The translations under genes were made by a program, and so were the position numbers. The notes beneath the pieces were generated by a model, which was given only the letters and a program-made list of their open reading frames with translations, did no database searches and had not been told where the DNA came from. Positions 9,668 through 19,782 of a DNA stretch of 64,000 bases are shown in pieces. Origin of the DNA: Nitrospira japonica (GTDB taxonomy: Bacteria > Nitrospirota > Thermodesulfovibrionia > UBA6902); the NCBI GenBank assembly GCA_020723105.1, contig DYJL01000009.1:62001-126000 (forward strand), given 5' to 3'. Position 1 is the first letter of the stretch; each line of letters begins with the position of its first letter.

Positions 9668-11461
9668 CTACATCGTCACCTTTGTAATGACGCCGTGAAG
9701 TTTGCCGTGAGGAAACTCGTAGAACTTTATAAATGTAGGCACGACCCTTTTAATAAAAGAAAATATCTTCCAGACAGGGTTCTTTGCAGCAATGTCTTCA
9801 AGTCCGTAATAAACAGCTCTCTCATCTACCCCGGCCTGTCTGAGGATTTCCTCGGCTGAGAAACGTTCCATATATCCCGCCTGTATCTCAAAGACCCTGA
9901 GGCCGCTTCCGATGTCTTCTCTGTAGAAACCAACAACCCCGAAAGGGTCCCTCCTGCTTACTATTGAAAGAAAGATATTGTCTTCATACATAATCCCGTG
10001 AGAAAACATGGTCTGGGTGATATAGCCTGGAATTGTCTTTATATCTCTTAAGAGAAAGAGCGCGGTACCTTTTATTTTAGGGGCCATAGAGTAAGTTGTA
10101 TTAAATTTCTGTATAAACTGCTCAAAGGGCATAAAATTCATAGCCTTGTAAAGGCTCTTCTGCCCCTGTGTATAAATAAGTATAATGATAAAAGGCACAG
10201 AGGCAAGTATCAAGGACCAGTAACCGCCGTGAGGTATTTTGGTCATATTGACTGAAAAATACATCAGATCAACAGCAGTTACAATTATCGCTACAAGGAA
10301 AAGCATGGTTTTTTTCTTGAGATAAAAAATCAGCACCATCATTATGCCTGTGATAGTCATGTCCCCTGTAACAGCCAGTCCGTATGCAGCCGCAAGTTTT
10401 GACGATTCTTTAAATATCAACATGACAAATAGGACAGCTATCAAAAGAAACCAGTTTGCCGAGCTGATATAAATCTGCGATTTTCTCTCAGTAGACGTAT
10501 AGTCCACCATAAACATAGGCATAATCCGCGTAGTTATTGCCTGATAAATAATGGAGAACATTCCGCTTATCATAGCCTGTGACGCTATGACCGTAGCAAA
10601 AATGCTGAGTAGAAGAAACGAAATATATAAATGCGGGGCATAGTGAAAGACCATTTCAAAAAGGACGTTTTTTGCTTCCGGATGTCTCAGAAGAAATGAA
10701 CCCTGTCCCAGATAATTTAAAGTAAGCACTACAAAGACCCCGCCCCAGGCCTTTCTGATAGGTTTTGCGCCGAGATGTCCCATGTCTGCAAAAAGCGCTT
10801 CACCTCCGGTAGCACACAGGATTACCTCTCCAAGCACCAGGCACCCTTTCCATCCATTTTCCAATAAAAACTTCACACCATGATATGGATTTATGGCATT
10901 CAGTATTACAGGAGCCTCAAGAATTGACAAGACACCTATCAGAGCCAGCGCTGAAAACCACACACACATTATGGGTCCGAAGGCAAAAGCAACCTTTTCC
11001 GTACCCTTCCTCTGAAACGAAAAGAGAAGCAGCGCTATGAACATGGCAACAAGCACGATAGTAGACCTGGATAAGTTTTCAAAACCCGGTATCAATACTG
11101 AACCTTCCACCGCACTCAGAATACTGATGGCTGGAGTGATTACCCCGTCACCCATTAGAAGAGAAACTCCGATAAATGTCAAAATGGTCACAAAGGTTAT
11201 CTTTTTTCTGGAGGTGAGAAGCGATGTAAGCGCTTCCCTGAGCACAATGGTTCCGCCTTCTCCTCTTATACTCAGGCTCATGGCAAGCCAGGTATACTGA
11301 AGGAAAACCAGAAGCATCATGGTCCAGATGATGAGGGACATTATTCCGAGGATATTATCAGCAGTGGGTTGAAGGAGGAGAAAAACTACAGTTACCGTAT
11401 AAATGGGGCTTGTACCGATGTCTCCGAATACAAGCCCCAGCGCCTTGATTATGCCTTTCAT
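9668..11461 (-). CDS. kup: Kup-type potassium uptake protein
   Basis: LGLVFGDIGTSPIYT, GEGGTIVLREAL, MGDGVITPAISILSAVEG. Confidence 0.93.
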   Translation of the reverse strand: MKGIIKALGLVFGDIGTSPIYTVTVVFLLLQPTADNILGIMSLIIWTMMLLVFLQYTWLAMSLSIRGEGGTIVLREALTSLLTSRKKITFVTILTFIGVSLLMGDGVITPAISILSAVEGSVLIPGFENLSRSTIVLVAMFIALLLFSFQRKGTEKVAFAFGPIMCVWFSALALIGVLSILEAPVILNAINPYHGVKFLLENGWKGCLVLGEVILCATGGEALFADMGHLGAKPIRKAWGGVFVVLTLNYLGQGSFLLRHPEAKNVLFEMVFHYAPHLYISFLLLSIFATVIASQAMISGMFSIIYQAITTRIMPMFMVDYTSTERKSQIYISSANWFLLIAVLFVMLIFKESSKLAAAYGLAVTGDMTITGIMMVLIFYLKKKTMLFLVAIIVTAVDLMYFSVNMTKIPHGGYWSLILASVPFIIILIYTQGQKSLYKAMNFMPFEQFIQKFNTTYSMAPKIKGTALFLLRDIKTIPGYITQTMFSHGIMYEDNIFLSIVSRRDPFGVVGFYREDIGSGLRVFEIQAGYMERFSAEEILRQAGVDERAVYYGLEDIAAKNPVWKIFSFIKRVVPTFIKFYEFPHGKLHGVITKVTM

Positions 11462-11487
11462 AGCAAAAATTTCCTGTTCAAATCTTT

Positions 11488-12438
11488 TTATCCCAGGTCC
11501 GTGGCATTTGTCATTTGATCAAAAAACTGTGTGACTTTATTTTTCTTGTCTGACTCCATATGCGCCATGGCAGCACGCGGATGCTGATTCAGGACGCCTG
11601 AAATCATGTAAGGAATATAGTACCCCCAATCAATTTTTTCGGTCCATGGAAGGATCTCAGCCTCTATGGCCTCGATAAGCGGACGCACTTTAAATTTGGG
11701 GTTCTTCAGAAATGCAATAAGAAGTTCCAGAGGACAGTTTCCGGCTCCGCGTCCTATGCCATATAAGCTTGCATCGAGGTAATTAATGCCGGCAATAATT
11801 GCAGATATGGTATTGGCAAAGGCCAGTTGCTGGTTGTTGTGGCAATGAATCCCTATTGTCTTGCCAGGCAGGCGTTCCATGTATTTCTCTGCAAGCAATT
11901 CTATATCCTCAGAATAGAAAGCTCCAAAGCTATCCACTACATAAACTATCGGAACCCGGCTTTTTGAGAGATCGTCAAGGGCTTCATCCAGTTCCCGTAA
12001 TCCTACTGTTGAAACAGCCATGAGATTAATGGTCGTTTCATACCCTTTGTCAATACAATGATGCGCCAGGTCTATTGCTGCGTCGGTCTGATGTGCATAA
12101 CATGCAACCCGTATCATATCCAGGGAACTATCTGATTTGTGCGGGATATCGTCATATTCAATCCTGCCAATATCTGCCATGGCAGACAGTTTGATCATCT
12201 TTTCACTTTTACCGATAATGCGCTGGATATCCGCTTCAGCGCAAAATTTCCACGGGCCTACCTCAGCCCGTGAAAATGCGGACTCGGAACTGAGATAACC
12301 AATTTCCATATAATCAACGCCTGCCTCTGTGCAGGCCGTATAAACCTTGCAGACAAAGGCGTCGTCAAACTGCCACTTATTCATTAGACCTCCGTCACGT
12401 ACGGAACAGTCAATCACCTTGATTTCTGGTCTGAACAT
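11488..12438 (-). CDS. HMGL-like/4-hydroxy-2-oxovalerate-type aldolase catalytic domain protein
   Basis: DCSVRDGGLMNKWQF, GIHCHNNQQLAFANTI, GAGNCPLELL. Confidence 0.8.
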   Translation of the reverse strand: MFRPEIKVIDCSVRDGGLMNKWQFDDAFVCKVYTACTEAGVDYMEIGYLSSESAFSRAEVGPWKFCAEADIQRIIGKSEKMIKLSAMADIGRIEYDDIPHKSDSSLDMIRVACYAHQTDAAIDLAHHCIDKGYETTINLMAVSTVGLRELDEALDDLSKSRVPIVYVVDSFGAFYSEDIELLAEKYMERLPGKTIGIHCHNNQQLAFANTISAIIAGINYLDASLYGIGRGAGNCPLELLIAFLKNPKFKVRPLIEAIEAEILPWTEKIDWGYYIPYMISGVLNQHPRAAMAHMESDKKNKVTQFFDQMTNATDLG

Positions 12439-12527
12439 TTTTCATCTCCTTAGAAAATATTATTTTATTGAAGAGTATATTATACCTGAGTTGCTTGTTA
12501 TTAAAAAATACCTTTTTCTAATGACCA

Positions 12528-12544
12528 GCTTAAGCTGTTTAAAC
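12528..12544. repeat. Phased 9-nt array, 2 units (GCTTAAGC T GTTTAAAC)
   Basis: Same GYTTAARC family; followed by CCGTTTTTTTCTACCCCTACC. Confidence 0.7.
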
Positions 12545-12582
12545 CGTTTTTTTCTACCCCTACCTCCTGTTTTATGCAACAT

Positions 12583-12619
12583 ATAAAAAGGGCTATACCC
12601 TTTAACAGGTATAACCCTT
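12583..12619 (-). terminator. Intrinsic terminator downstream of hppA
   Basis: Minus strand AAGGGTTATACC tgttaaag GGTATAGCCCTT then TTT; 12-bp stem with one mismatch. Confidence 0.75.
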
Positions 12620-12700
12620 ATCATTGTCATTTAAGGGGCGGGGTATTCCCTCGCCCCAATCTCATCCTCACTATGAAGAGAGACACTTATCAGCTTTTAG

Positions 12701-14800
12701 CTATATCAAAGGAACAATCAACAGCGCCACAATATTGATGACCTTGATCATCGGGTTGATAGCCGGGCCTGCTGTGTCCTTGTACGGATCGCCGACTGTG
12801 TCGCCTGTGACAGAGGCTTTGTGTCCATCGCTCCCTTTCTTATGAATGACGCCTTTGTCGTCGGTAACGCCGTCTTCAAAGGATTTCTTGGCATTGTCCC
12901 ATGCGCCGCCGCCGCTTGTCATGGCGATGGCCTGGAAGAGTCCGGTCAGGATACTTCCGATAAGAACGCCACCGAGCGCTTCCCTGCCGAGGAGAAGACC
13001 TACTGCTATAGGAACCACCACCGGGATAAGGGCAGGGATCATCATCTGTTTGATAGCGCCTTTTGTGACAATGTCAACGCACTTGCCGTATTCCGGTTTT
13101 GCCTTGTATTCCATAATGCCGGGGATCTCCCTGAACTGTCTTCTGACTTCCTCAACAATGCTGCCTGCTGCCTTTCCGACAGCCTCCATAAGGAGTGAGC
13201 CGAAATAATAAGGGAGTAAACCACCGATGAAGAGGCCTGCCAGAACCATAGGGTTCGAAAGGTCAAACTGCATGTTGATAACTGCATTTGTTACAGGATC
13301 AATAAACGATCTTGAATACTCAGCAAACAGCACAAGCGCTGCAAGGCCTGCTGAACCTATCGCATAACCCTTTGTAACAGCCTTTGTTGTGTTACCGACT
13401 GCATCCAATGGGTCGGTGATGTTACGGATCTCTTCAGGCAGTCCTGACATTTCTGCGATACCGCCTGCATTGTCTGTTATCGGTCCATACGAGTCAATCG
13501 CAACAACAATTCCTGTCATTGAAAGCATCGAAACCGCTGACAGGGCGATAGCAAAAAGACCGCCCGCTGCATCACCGGAAAATCCGCCGCCTAATGAATA
13601 AGCGCCGAGGATTGAGGCAACAATAACTACAACAGGCGCCCCGGTTGACTTCATGCTGACTGCGAGCCCGGCGATCACGTTTGTGCCGTGACCGGTCAGG
13701 CTGGCCTTTGCAATGTGCTGCACCGGGCCATACTCTTTGGCGGTAAAGTACTCAGTTATCGCCACGATCAGGCCGGTCAATGCGAGGCCGATAAGTGACA
13801 TAAGGAAAACGTTCATCTGTGTAAATGACGGATGTGCGGCTATTGATGCAGCATCAAGGCCTGCCAAGAATTTACCTGTCACAACATAAAATGCTATTGC
13901 CGCAAGAACACCTGCAACAGCAAGCCCCTTATAGAGGGCACCCATGATATACTGTTTTTTCCCGAGTTTTACCGCAAAGGTGCCGATAATGGACGCGATG
14001 ATCGATATTCCGCCGAGCATCATCGGGAATTCAACCCATGGACTTTCAGCGCCAAAAACCGTCTTGGCCAAAAGCATTGCTGCAACGAGCGTGACGGTGT
14101 ATGTTTCATAAAGATCTGCTGCCATGCCTGCGCAGTCGCCTACGTTGTCACCAACGTTATCAGCAATAACCGCGGGGTTTCTGGGATCATCTTCAGGAAT
14201 TCCTGCTTCAACTTTTCCAACAAGGTCGGCGCCTACGTCAGCAGCCTTTGTATAAATTCCGCCTGCGATACGTGCAAACACACTCATAAGCGAGCACCCG
14301 AAACCGAGTCCCACGAGTGCATGGAATGCCATCTCAGGGGCTGCCTGCTTTGCTATAAAATAAAAACCCGCAAGCCCTATGATTCCAAGACCAACAACCA
14401 TAACGCCGGTAACCGAGCCGCCCTTGAACGCGAGGCTGAGCGCAGCCTGAAGCCCTTTGTGCGCAGCCTGTGTGGTGCGTACGTTTGCGCGGACAGTGAC
14501 CCACATGCCGACAAAGCCTGCAAGCGCTGAACCGACCGTGCCGACGATAAAACCGATAGCCGTCCAAATACCGAGATTCATCGCCGCAATAAGGACAACG
14601 AGGACCACTGCAACCATCGCTACTGTCTTATATTCGCGCGCAAGAAACGCATATGCGCCCTCTTTCACCGCATTTGAAATCTCCTGCATCTTCGCGTTAC
14701 CTGCATCTTGTTTTGATACCCAGACTGCTGTAAACAGAGCGTATATAACGCCCAGCGCGCCGCAAAAAAGCGCAAACAAAATAGTACTACTCATATGCAT
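12701..14800 (-). CDS. hppA: Membrane-bound proton-translocating pyrophosphatase (K+-independent type by motif)
   Basis: [59 protein letters not shown]; multiple TM helices. Confidence 0.95.
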   Translation of the reverse strand: MHMSSTILFALFCGALGVIYALFTAVWVSKQDAGNAKMQEISNAVKEGAYAFLAREYKTVAMVAVVLVVLIAAMNLGIWTAIGFIVGTVGSALAGFVGMWVTVRANVRTTQAAHKGLQAALSLAFKGGSVTGVMVVGLGIIGLAGFYFIAKQAAPEMAFHALVGLGFGCSLMSVFARIAGGIYTKAADVGADLVGKVEAGIPEDDPRNPAVIADNVGDNVGDCAGMAADLYETYTVTLVAAMLLAKTVFGAESPWVEFPMMLGGISIIASIIGTFAVKLGKKQYIMGALYKGLAVAGVLAAIAFYVVTGKFLAGLDAASIAAHPSFTQMNVFLMSLIGLALTGLIVAITEYFTAKEYGPVQHIAKASLTGHGTNVIAGLAVSMKSTGAPVVVIVASILGAYSLGGGFSGDAAGGLFAIALSAVSMLSMTGIVVAIDSYGPITDNAGGIAEMSGLPEEIRNITDPLDAVGNTTKAVTKGYAIGSAGLAALVLFAEYSRSFIDPVTNAVINMQFDLSNPMVLAGLFIGGLLPYYFGSLLMEAVGKAAGSIVEEVRRQFREIPGIMEYKAKPEYGKCVDIVTKGAIKQMMIPALIPVVVPIAVGLLLGREALGGVLIGSILTGLFQAIAMTSGGGAWDNAKKSFEDGVTDDKGVIHKKGSDGHKASVTGDTVGDPYKDTAGPAINPMIKVINIVALLIVPLI

Positions 14801-14889
14801 TCCTCCTTTTTAATTGGTTTTGATTTAGAAAATTATATTTATGTAAATGTTGTTGCTCTTTTTCAGCCTTCCGCTCTCCGGTTTCATCC

Positions 14890-16002
14890 TTATTTCCGTG
14901 TTTCTCTTCCTGAATATTTCAAAAAGCATATTGCCGCCGATCTGTAAAACATATGCGCAAGTTTGGAATAAGGAAGATAAACAAATAGAGAGAGCACGAA
15001 AACGAGATGAATAAAATAGACCGTGTAAGCGACACCGGCAATGCCTGCGACCCTCGTCACCCAGGACAGGATGCCCGACGCCATAATGACTCCGACTATT
15101 GTAAGCAGCAGCCAGTCGAAATAACTTCCAACTCCGACTTTCTCTGCATTTTTAAACCTGTTGGATATCATTAGGAGAACACCTAATAACAAACCCGCAG
15201 CGCCGATAGTTCCGAAAATTTTTACTGGAAAACCTGTGCCTGTCAAGCTGAACGGAGACTCTATATGAAGTATGTCTATATAGAGAACTCCAAGCGCTGT
15301 CGCCATACCAAGCGCAATAAAACTGTAAAATACGAGAAAGTGTGAAGTAAACCGGTCCGCGCTTACACCACAGCTCTTGAATTTAATATGGCTTAATATC
15401 TCCTGCGTCGTAGCTGAAATGCTGCCACCCATATCACCTGATGAGACCTTGGCCGCCTTCTTCATATCCGCCCAGAATTTTTTCACACCCAGCACTCCAA
15501 CCACAACGCCAAAAAGCAACGCCGGGGTAAAGACAAATTGAAGAAAATGAGTAGAAGCAAATTTCGAAAATACAATCTCTCCATCAGGAATCCCAAACGT
15601 CCCTGCTACAGAGAGAAGTCCGGCTAATAACAGCAGCATAACAGGTATAAATGGCTTGCTGTTTACAAAGTTGACCATGAATTCAGGTGAGGAGTACTGC
15701 TTTATTGTCTGTTTTCTGATAGCGCCCAAAACTTCACCAGGCTTTGCTCCTCTGGGGCAATATGCTGTGCAATCATTGCACTGATGGCAAAGCCATACAT
15801 CAGGATTGCCGGCAAATTTTTCTTTTAGTCCCCACTGCGCCCAGACCATTTCTTTTCTGGGAAATGGATTGCTGTCAGGAGTTACATTACAGACAACTGT
15901 GCACGTAGCACATTGATAACATTTCTTCAGGGAATCTCCGCCCCCCTCAATAACCCCTTTCACAAAATCCAGATCAGGTTTTATTACTGTTGCTTCTGCC
16001 AT
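14890..16002 (-). CDS. qmoC: QmoC, quinone-interacting membrane-bound oxidoreductase FeS/heme b subunit
   Basis: KCYQCATCTVVCNVTPDSNPFPRKEM, CHQCNDCTAYCPRGAKPGEVLG, TM helices; last gene of qmoABC. Confidence 0.92.
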   Translation of the reverse strand: MAEATVIKPDLDFVKGVIEGGGDSLKKCYQCATCTVVCNVTPDSNPFPRKEMVWAQWGLKEKFAGNPDVWLCHQCNDCTAYCPRGAKPGEVLGAIRKQTIKQYSSPEFMVNFVNSKPFIPVMLLLLAGLLSVAGTFGIPDGEIVFSKFASTHFLQFVFTPALLFGVVVGVLGVKKFWADMKKAAKVSSGDMGGSISATTQEILSHIKFKSCGVSADRFTSHFLVFYSFIALGMATALGVLYIDILHIESPFSLTGTGFPVKIFGTIGAAGLLLGVLLMISNRFKNAEKVGVGSYFDWLLLTIVGVIMASGILSWVTRVAGIAGVAYTVYFIHLVFVLSLFVYLPYSKLAHMFYRSAAICFLKYSGRETRK

Positions 16003-16020
16003 CTATTCCTCCAATGGTTA

Positions 16021-16094
16021 AAGGGATTGGGGGTTGGGGCTTGGGGATTAGTTATTTTTTCTAACCCCTAAACCCTAAACCCTAAACCCCAATT
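16021..16094. repeat. Heptad-repeat hairpin with telomere-like (CCCTAAA)n, in qmoB-qmoC spacer
   Basis: GATTGGG GGTTGGG GCTTGGG GATTAGT TATTTTT TCTAACC CCTAAAC CCTAAAC CCTAAAC CCCAATT from 16025, all in one 7-nt phase. Confidence 0.85.
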
Positions 16095-18319
16095 TACATT
16101 CCTTTAAACGGGTTCGGGCCTATTTCTTCTACCCTCTCAACAAAGTCATTAATCATCTTTGGAATCTGGTCATACTCCGATATTGAGACCTGTACAAGCT
16201 GGCATCTCTCGGATTCAAGCTGCAGTTTATCAAGTGTCTCTTTTACCTTGCTGAAACGATAATTTGCAAGCTCACTGCCTTTTACAAAGTGACATTGATA
16301 GTTCTCACCATACTTGCACCCCAGAAGAATCAGTCCGTCAATGCCCTTAGAGAATGCGTCTGTAACCCACACAAGGTTTGTTGAGCCAAGACATCTTACA
16401 GGTATAATCCTTGCCTTCGGGTTTAATTTCTGACGTTTAATCGCTGCGCTGTCCAAAGCAGGATATGCATCATTTTCACAGGCCAGCACTATTATCCTGA
16501 ATTCATCTTCCTCTGATTCAATGGATTTTATCATGGAGCCGACAATATCAACACTGAAATCCTTGAAGGATACAATTCTTTCAGGACATGCGCCCATACA
16601 TGTGCCGCAACGGCGGCAGCGGTTAATTCTATAAAATGGTGTGCCTTTTTCGTCTTCATCTATGGCTCCAAAGGGACATTCCTCAGTGCATCTCTTACAG
16701 GAAGTACACTTGATCATAAGAGGATCCGGGAATGTCGTATCCCAGGCTCTCGGATGAACTGCAATGCCCTTTGCAACATGCTCCACACACTGAACAGCTT
16801 TCAATGCCGCTCCAGCCGCATCTTCTGCTGCATCAGACATGGTCATAGGCTGTCTCACGCAGCCAGCGGAGTAAATACCGGTCCTTCTGGTCTCATACTG
16901 AAAGCATATGAAGTTTGAATCTGCAAAACCATATGCGCCTTCGAGTGACGGAAGTTCAGGGCCCTGCCTGTAATCAAGATTTAAAATAAACTCCGGCTTC
17001 GGTGTTGCTTCGATGTACGCCTTCTTTGCTTCATCACCTTTCTTTTGAGCCTCTGTGAGTCCGTCAAGATATTCCTGCGGTGCGCGTGTCACAGGCACAA
17101 TGCCTGTTGCAAGCACCACGAGGTCTGCCTCAACCTTTATTTTTTCTCCAAGAAGTGTATTTTCTGCCTCAATATAAAGATTGCCGTTTCCTGCATCACT
17201 AACACCTGTTACTTCGGCCTTTGTTAATAATACACCGGCGTCATTCTGCATATTTTTGTAGAACAGCTCTGTCTGTCCCGGAGTCCGAATATCTTTATAA
17301 AAGATCATTGCCATCGCATCTTCATTTTTCTCTCTCACATATTTGGCCTGCTTAAGGGAGGTGCCGCAACAGAATGATGAACAGTAGGGAAGGTGATTTG
17401 GATCCCTGGATCCGGCACACTGGATAAATGCGACTTTTTTTGCTTCTTTGCCGTCAGATGGGCGGGTTATCTTGCCCTTCTTTGCCATTTCCTCCATCTG
17501 AACATTTGTGATGACATTTGACTTGCCATATCCCAGATGTTCAAGCTTTGAGGCCTCATAAGGCTTCCATCCTGCGGCCATGATAATTGCACCAACCCTC
17601 ATGGTTTCACTGGTTCCGTTTTTCCTGATAGTAACATCGAGAAGCCCCGGCTGCCCTTCAGTCTTTTCAATAACTGATGATTTGAAAATCTTTATATTCT
17701 GATTGGATTCTGCTTCTTTAATTATATTAAAAATCCTGGGCTCTTCTAATTTATCATATGGATATTGTCTCGGTGTTTCTTTGTAAAGTTTTGCAGCCCA
17801 GCCACCAAGCTCTGCATCTTTTTCAACAAGAACCACTTGATAGCCCGCTTTCGCAGCCTCAAGAGCAGAAGACAGTCCCGACATGCCGCCGCCGATAACC
17901 ATTATTGTCTTACTTAGATCCTGAAGTATATTGGGTTCCGGAAGGCTGCCTTTCTGAGTCTTGATTATTCCCATTTGCATATAATCTTCAGCCAGACTCT
18001 GGGTATCATCAGTCATCGGCTCCTGGGTCCAGGCCACGAACTCCCTAAGGTTGACTCTCTCTACAATAGAGCCTGGAAAATCAAACTCCTCAAATTTTAC
18101 GCGCGGCGAGCATGCGCCGATGGTAATAGTATTAACGCCTTCCTTTATATCATTCTTTATAAGCTCCAACCCTTCAGGGCTGCATAAGAAATGGTGTACC
18201 CTGACATTATCTGCTTCAATTTTTGCAACACGGGCCGACTTCTTTTTCAGTTTTTCTATGTTAACGGTCTCTCCGATGCTGCATCCCGTGCAGATATATA
18301 CCCCGAATTTCTTTTCCAT
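16094..18319 (-). CDS. qmoB: QmoB, HdrA-like flavoprotein with MvhD-like C-terminus
   Basis: VIGGGMSGLSSALEAAKAGY, two CX2CX2CX3C clusters, IIVLACENDAYPALDSA. Confidence 0.93.
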   Translation of the reverse strand: MEKKFGVYICTGCSIGETVNIEKLKKKSARVAKIEADNVRVHHFLCSPEGLELIKNDIKEGVNTITIGACSPRVKFEEFDFPGSIVERVNLREFVAWTQEPMTDDTQSLAEDYMQMGIIKTQKGSLPEPNILQDLSKTIMVIGGGMSGLSSALEAAKAGYQVVLVEKDAELGGWAAKLYKETPRQYPYDKLEEPRIFNIIKEAESNQNIKIFKSSVIEKTEGQPGLLDVTIRKNGTSETMRVGAIIMAAGWKPYEASKLEHLGYGKSNVITNVQMEEMAKKGKITRPSDGKEAKKVAFIQCAGSRDPNHLPYCSSFCCGTSLKQAKYVREKNEDAMAMIFYKDIRTPGQTELFYKNMQNDAGVLLTKAEVTGVSDAGNGNLYIEAENTLLGEKIKVEADLVVLATGIVPVTRAPQEYLDGLTEAQKKGDEAKKAYIEATPKPEFILNLDYRQGPELPSLEGAYGFADSNFICFQYETRRTGIYSAGCVRQPMTMSDAAEDAAGAALKAVQCVEHVAKGIAVHPRAWDTTFPDPLMIKCTSCKRCTEECPFGAIDEDEKGTPFYRINRCRRCGTCMGACPERIVSFKDFSVDIVGSMIKSIESEEDEFRIIVLACENDAYPALDSAAIKRQKLNPKARIIPVRCLGSTNLVWVTDAFSKGIDGLILLGCKYGENYQCHFVKGSELANYRFSKVKETLDKLQLESERCQLVQVSISEYDQIPKMINDFVERVEEIGPNPFKGM

Positions 18320-18326
18320 CTATCCT

Positions 18327-19601
18327 CTACCTCCTCGCACTCTGAATACTTTTTATTGCGACCCCTGTTGCATCCTGAACAGACCGTGCAACATCAACAG
18401 GACTCTTTAGTGTTCCAACGGCAAACATGCCCTTTTTTAATGAAGCAGGCATGATAAAACCTTCATTAGTGTATGAAATATCAGTGGGTATCTTTGAAGC
18501 TACTGTTGAAGGAACCATACCGGCTGCAAGCACCACCATATCAAATCTTGCAGTAATTTTCTTGCCCAAAAGCACGTCCTCTGCCGTTAAAAGCACATCT
18601 CCTGTTGCAGTGTCTTCTTCAAGTTTTGCAACCTTGCCTTTTGTAAGCGTTACATTTGGATCGTCCTTAACCTTCCAGTAAAACTGCTCATACCTGCCAG
18701 GGGTACGTATATCTATATAAAAAATCTGCGCCTTTGAATCCGGATACTGCTCTCTTAAATATGTAGCCTGCTTTAGAGAAGCCATACAGCAAATGTATGA
18801 ACAATAAGGCAGATGATTTTCATCCCGGCTTCCGGCACACTGGACAAAGGCGACATTATTTACTTCTTTGCCGTCAGAGGGTCTGAGTATTTTGCCTGAG
18901 GTGGGCCCATTTGGGGAGGCCAGTCTTTCCATCTGCATGTTTGTGATTACATTTTTTATCTTTCCTCCGCCAAGAATATCCAGTTTTGTCACATCATACA
19001 AATCCCAACCTGTTGCAAGTACAATTGCGCCGACATTGAGATTAACTGCTTCCGGCTTCATGTCAAGATCAATCGCATCATACTTACAGGCTTCAGCGCA
19101 TTTTGCACAGGCCTTGCCTTTACAGTTTTTACTGTCAATAACATATTTAAACGGAAACGCCTGATTATGCGTTATATACGCAGCCTTCGTCTTATCCAGC
19201 CCAAAATTGAATTCGTTTGATATCTCAACAGGGCAAACCTCGGTGCAGGCATTGCATCCCACACATTTGTCATTTATAAATCTCGGATTCTGCTTTATAG
19301 TGACCTCATAGTTGCCTTCCTGCCCTGATATCTTCTCAACCTCTGCAAAAGTATAGAAGGTGATATCGCCGCTGTTCTTTATCCTTTTGAAATTTATCTC
19401 GAGACCGCAGTTCGGCGGACACAATTTCGGAAAATACTTATTAAGCTGTGTTACCCTGCCGCCGAGAAACGGCGTTTTTTCTACGATAACAACGTTAAAG
19501 CCTGCCTCAGCGGTTTCAACTGCTGCAGTAAGCCCGCTAAAACCGCCTCCGATTACTAATACCGTCTTTTGTTGCTCAGACATCTTAATCCTCCATTTCA
19601 A
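18327..19601 (-). CDS. qmoA: QmoA, HdrA-like flavoprotein (start may be downstream Met)
   Basis: VLVIGGGFSGLTAAVETAEAGFNVVIVEK, CVGCNACTEVCPVE. Confidence 0.93.
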   Translation of the reverse strand: MKWRIKMSEQQKTVLVIGGGFSGLTAAVETAEAGFNVVIVEKTPFLGGRVTQLNKYFPKLCPPNCGLEINFKRIKNSGDITFYTFAEVEKISGQEGNYEVTIKQNPRFINDKCVGCNACTEVCPVEISNEFNFGLDKTKAAYITHNQAFPFKYVIDSKNCKGKACAKCAEACKYDAIDLDMKPEAVNLNVGAIVLATGWDLYDVTKLDILGGGKIKNVITNMQMERLASPNGPTSGKILRPSDGKEVNNVAFVQCAGSRDENHLPYCSYICCMASLKQATYLREQYPDSKAQIFYIDIRTPGRYEQFYWKVKDDPNVTLTKGKVAKLEEDTATGDVLLTAEDVLLGKKITARFDMVVLAAGMVPSTVASKIPTDISYTNEGFIMPASLKKGMFAVGTLKSPVDVARSVQDATGVAIKSIQSARR

Positions 19602-19726
19602 CAGAGTTATTCAAATTATCAAGTACAAAGTTAAGCGGGATATACTTTACTACAAACGGGTAATGTCTGACAATATTTTTCCTGGTGGTGATTCATTAAT
19701 AATTCTAATGACTTGATAACTTAAAT

Positions 19727-19762
19727 AATTCTCCGAGCGCTGTTGCCAGCGCCCGGAGAATT
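19727..19762. terminator. Strong hairpin between aprA and qmoA (candidate intra-operon terminator/attenuator or processing stem)
   Basis: AATTCTCCGAGCGC tgttgcca GCGCCCGGAGAATT, one mismatch. Confidence 0.6.
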
Positions 19763-19782
19763 TATACTCGCGATCAAACAGA

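Noticed and set aside
16061-16090. (CCCTAAA)n as real telomere or linear-replicon end
   Set aside because: Internal to an operon, only about three perfect units, explained by the heptad family.
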